NCBI GenBank assembly: GCA_003516865.1
Contig: DPBR01000045.1
Span: forward strand, 1,098-23,229
Length of the DNA: 22,132 nucleotides
Direction: 5' to 3'
Source: Oscillospiraceae bacterium
Lineage (GTDB): Bacteria > Bacillota > Clostridia > Oscillospirales > Ruminococcaceae
The position numbers and the translations under genes are program-made. The notes under the pieces were generated by a model. It did not search any database. It was not told where the DNA came from and saw only the letters and a program-made list of their open reading frames with translations. Below, in pieces: positions 21,568-22,132 of the stretch; the first letter of the stretch is position 1; every line of letters begins with the position of its first letter.

Positions 21568-22132
21568 ATGGCTAGAATCAATTCCGGCGAAGATTTTATC
21601 AAAGAAGCGATAAGGATTGGCTACAACGGTCAGGGAGCATGGACCGAGGACGAATGGAACAGTCAAATTCAGGAACGCTTCAACGCGAACAGAAATATCT
21701 ATAACTTCAGAATCAGAGAAGTCACCGAAAAGTCCATTCTCGGCGCTACCGACAACTATTTCGGTCTGATTAAGATGATGAATCAGCTCGACAGAATTAT
21801 CGAGAACGAAACCGACCCCGTGAAGAAAACTATGGCTATGGCTGTAAGACACGTTGCTTTCCCGAAATGCGAGCAAATCATCGAAAACAACACGCTTGAA
21901 TCCATAAAGAGTTTCCGCGACGAGATTATTCACGACAACGAGGTTTCCGCAAAGGCTATTCAGGAATTTGACGCGAGAGTCGCCGTTTCCAACAGAGCGA
22001 CTTCAGGTTCGGCGGCAAACGCGCGCAACGGCGTCGACCCCAACGACGCACACTTTGAGGATATCCCTTCGGGCGAACAGCTCGTTGTCCTCCAGACGCT
22101 TATCGGCTCGTTTATGGACAAAAATATATGCA
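21568..22132 (+). CDS. Unrecognised protein, N-terminal 188 residues (3' end outside window)
   Basis: Begins at ATG 21568 with GGAGG 9 bases upstream and stays open to the right edge. The protein starts MARINSGEDFIKEAIRIGYN, is hydrophilic and mainly helical, with many Asn, Glu and Arg residues, and shows no signal peptide or membrane segment in the visible part. Around residues 135-160 there is a low-complexity Ser/Ala/Asn patch (SNRATSGSAANARNG) that may be a linker before another domain. I do not recognise the family and assign no function. It appears to be a separate transcription unit from metNIQ, being preceded by that operon's terminator. Confidence 0.75.
   Translation, partial: MARINSGEDFIKEAIRIGYNGQGAWTEDEWNSQIQERFNANRNIYNFRIREVTEKSILGATDNYFGLIKMMNQLDRIIENETDPVKKTMAMAVRHVAFPKCEQIIENNTLESIKSFRDEIIHDNEVSAKAIQEFDARVAVSNRATSGSAANARNGVDPNDAHFEDIPSGEQLVVLQTLIGSFMDKNIC

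Overview
The window reads as a chromosomal segment of a Gram-positive anaerobe of the Clostridia, most like the Ruminococcus/Oscillospiraceae group. The grounds are the mid-range GC content, strong AAAGGAG-type ribosome binding sites, textbook TTGaca-17-TATAAT promoters, lipoproteins of the Firmicutes type, a pth-mfd pair and an orphan FeoB-associated Cys-rich peptide. The assignment is inference; there is no rRNA or other marker here. I see no CRISPR array, tRNA, rRNA, transposase or phage gene.

Layout. (1) 1-2312, minus strand: the first 770 residues of a TetM/EF-G-like translation GTPase whose C-terminus carries a Rae1/YacP-like NYN nuclease domain; it runs off the left edge. (2) 2313-2649: a non-coding stretch with a chain of strong hairpins ending in a plus-strand terminator. 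(3) 2650-3532, minus: a membrane protein and an AcpS-like protein that lacks both expected metal-binding residues. (4) 3688-10311, plus: a promoter with a direct repeat, then proB-proA, a one-pass membrane protein, a SurA/PrsA-like lipoprotein with a poly-Ser tract, an ABC-F ATPase and a small membrane protein. (5) 10333-11729: an SPFH protein with three zinc ribbons. (6) 11859-17079, plus: pth-mfd, an alpha/beta hydrolase and the FeoB-associated peptide. (7) 17155-18282, minus: acylphosphatase and a metal-dependent amidohydrolase. (8) 18400-21475, plus: a methionine ABC transporter operon, metN-metI-metQ. (9) From 21568: an unrecognised gene running off the right edge.

The strongest novel signal is the metNIQ leader. 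A consensus promoter is followed by a 23-codon ORF with a good ribosome binding site. Seven of its first eleven codons are Met and two nearby codons are Cys. Its last codons contain one arm of a 10-bp antiterminator that excludes a 10-bp GCAA-capped terminator with seven Us, just before metN. This is the layout of ribosome-mediated attenuation, here apparently sensing methionine (perhaps cysteine) supply. It stands where Firmicutes usually have a SAM riboswitch or a Met T-box. A second structured region with a small ORF lies between metI and metQ. MetN itself ends in a NIL domain, which in the family binds methionine to inhibit transport, so uptake may be controlled at both RNA and protein level.

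Other points of interest are the GTPase-nuclease fusion, the apparently dead AcpS paralogue, and the hairpin-rich non-coding region at 2433-2646.
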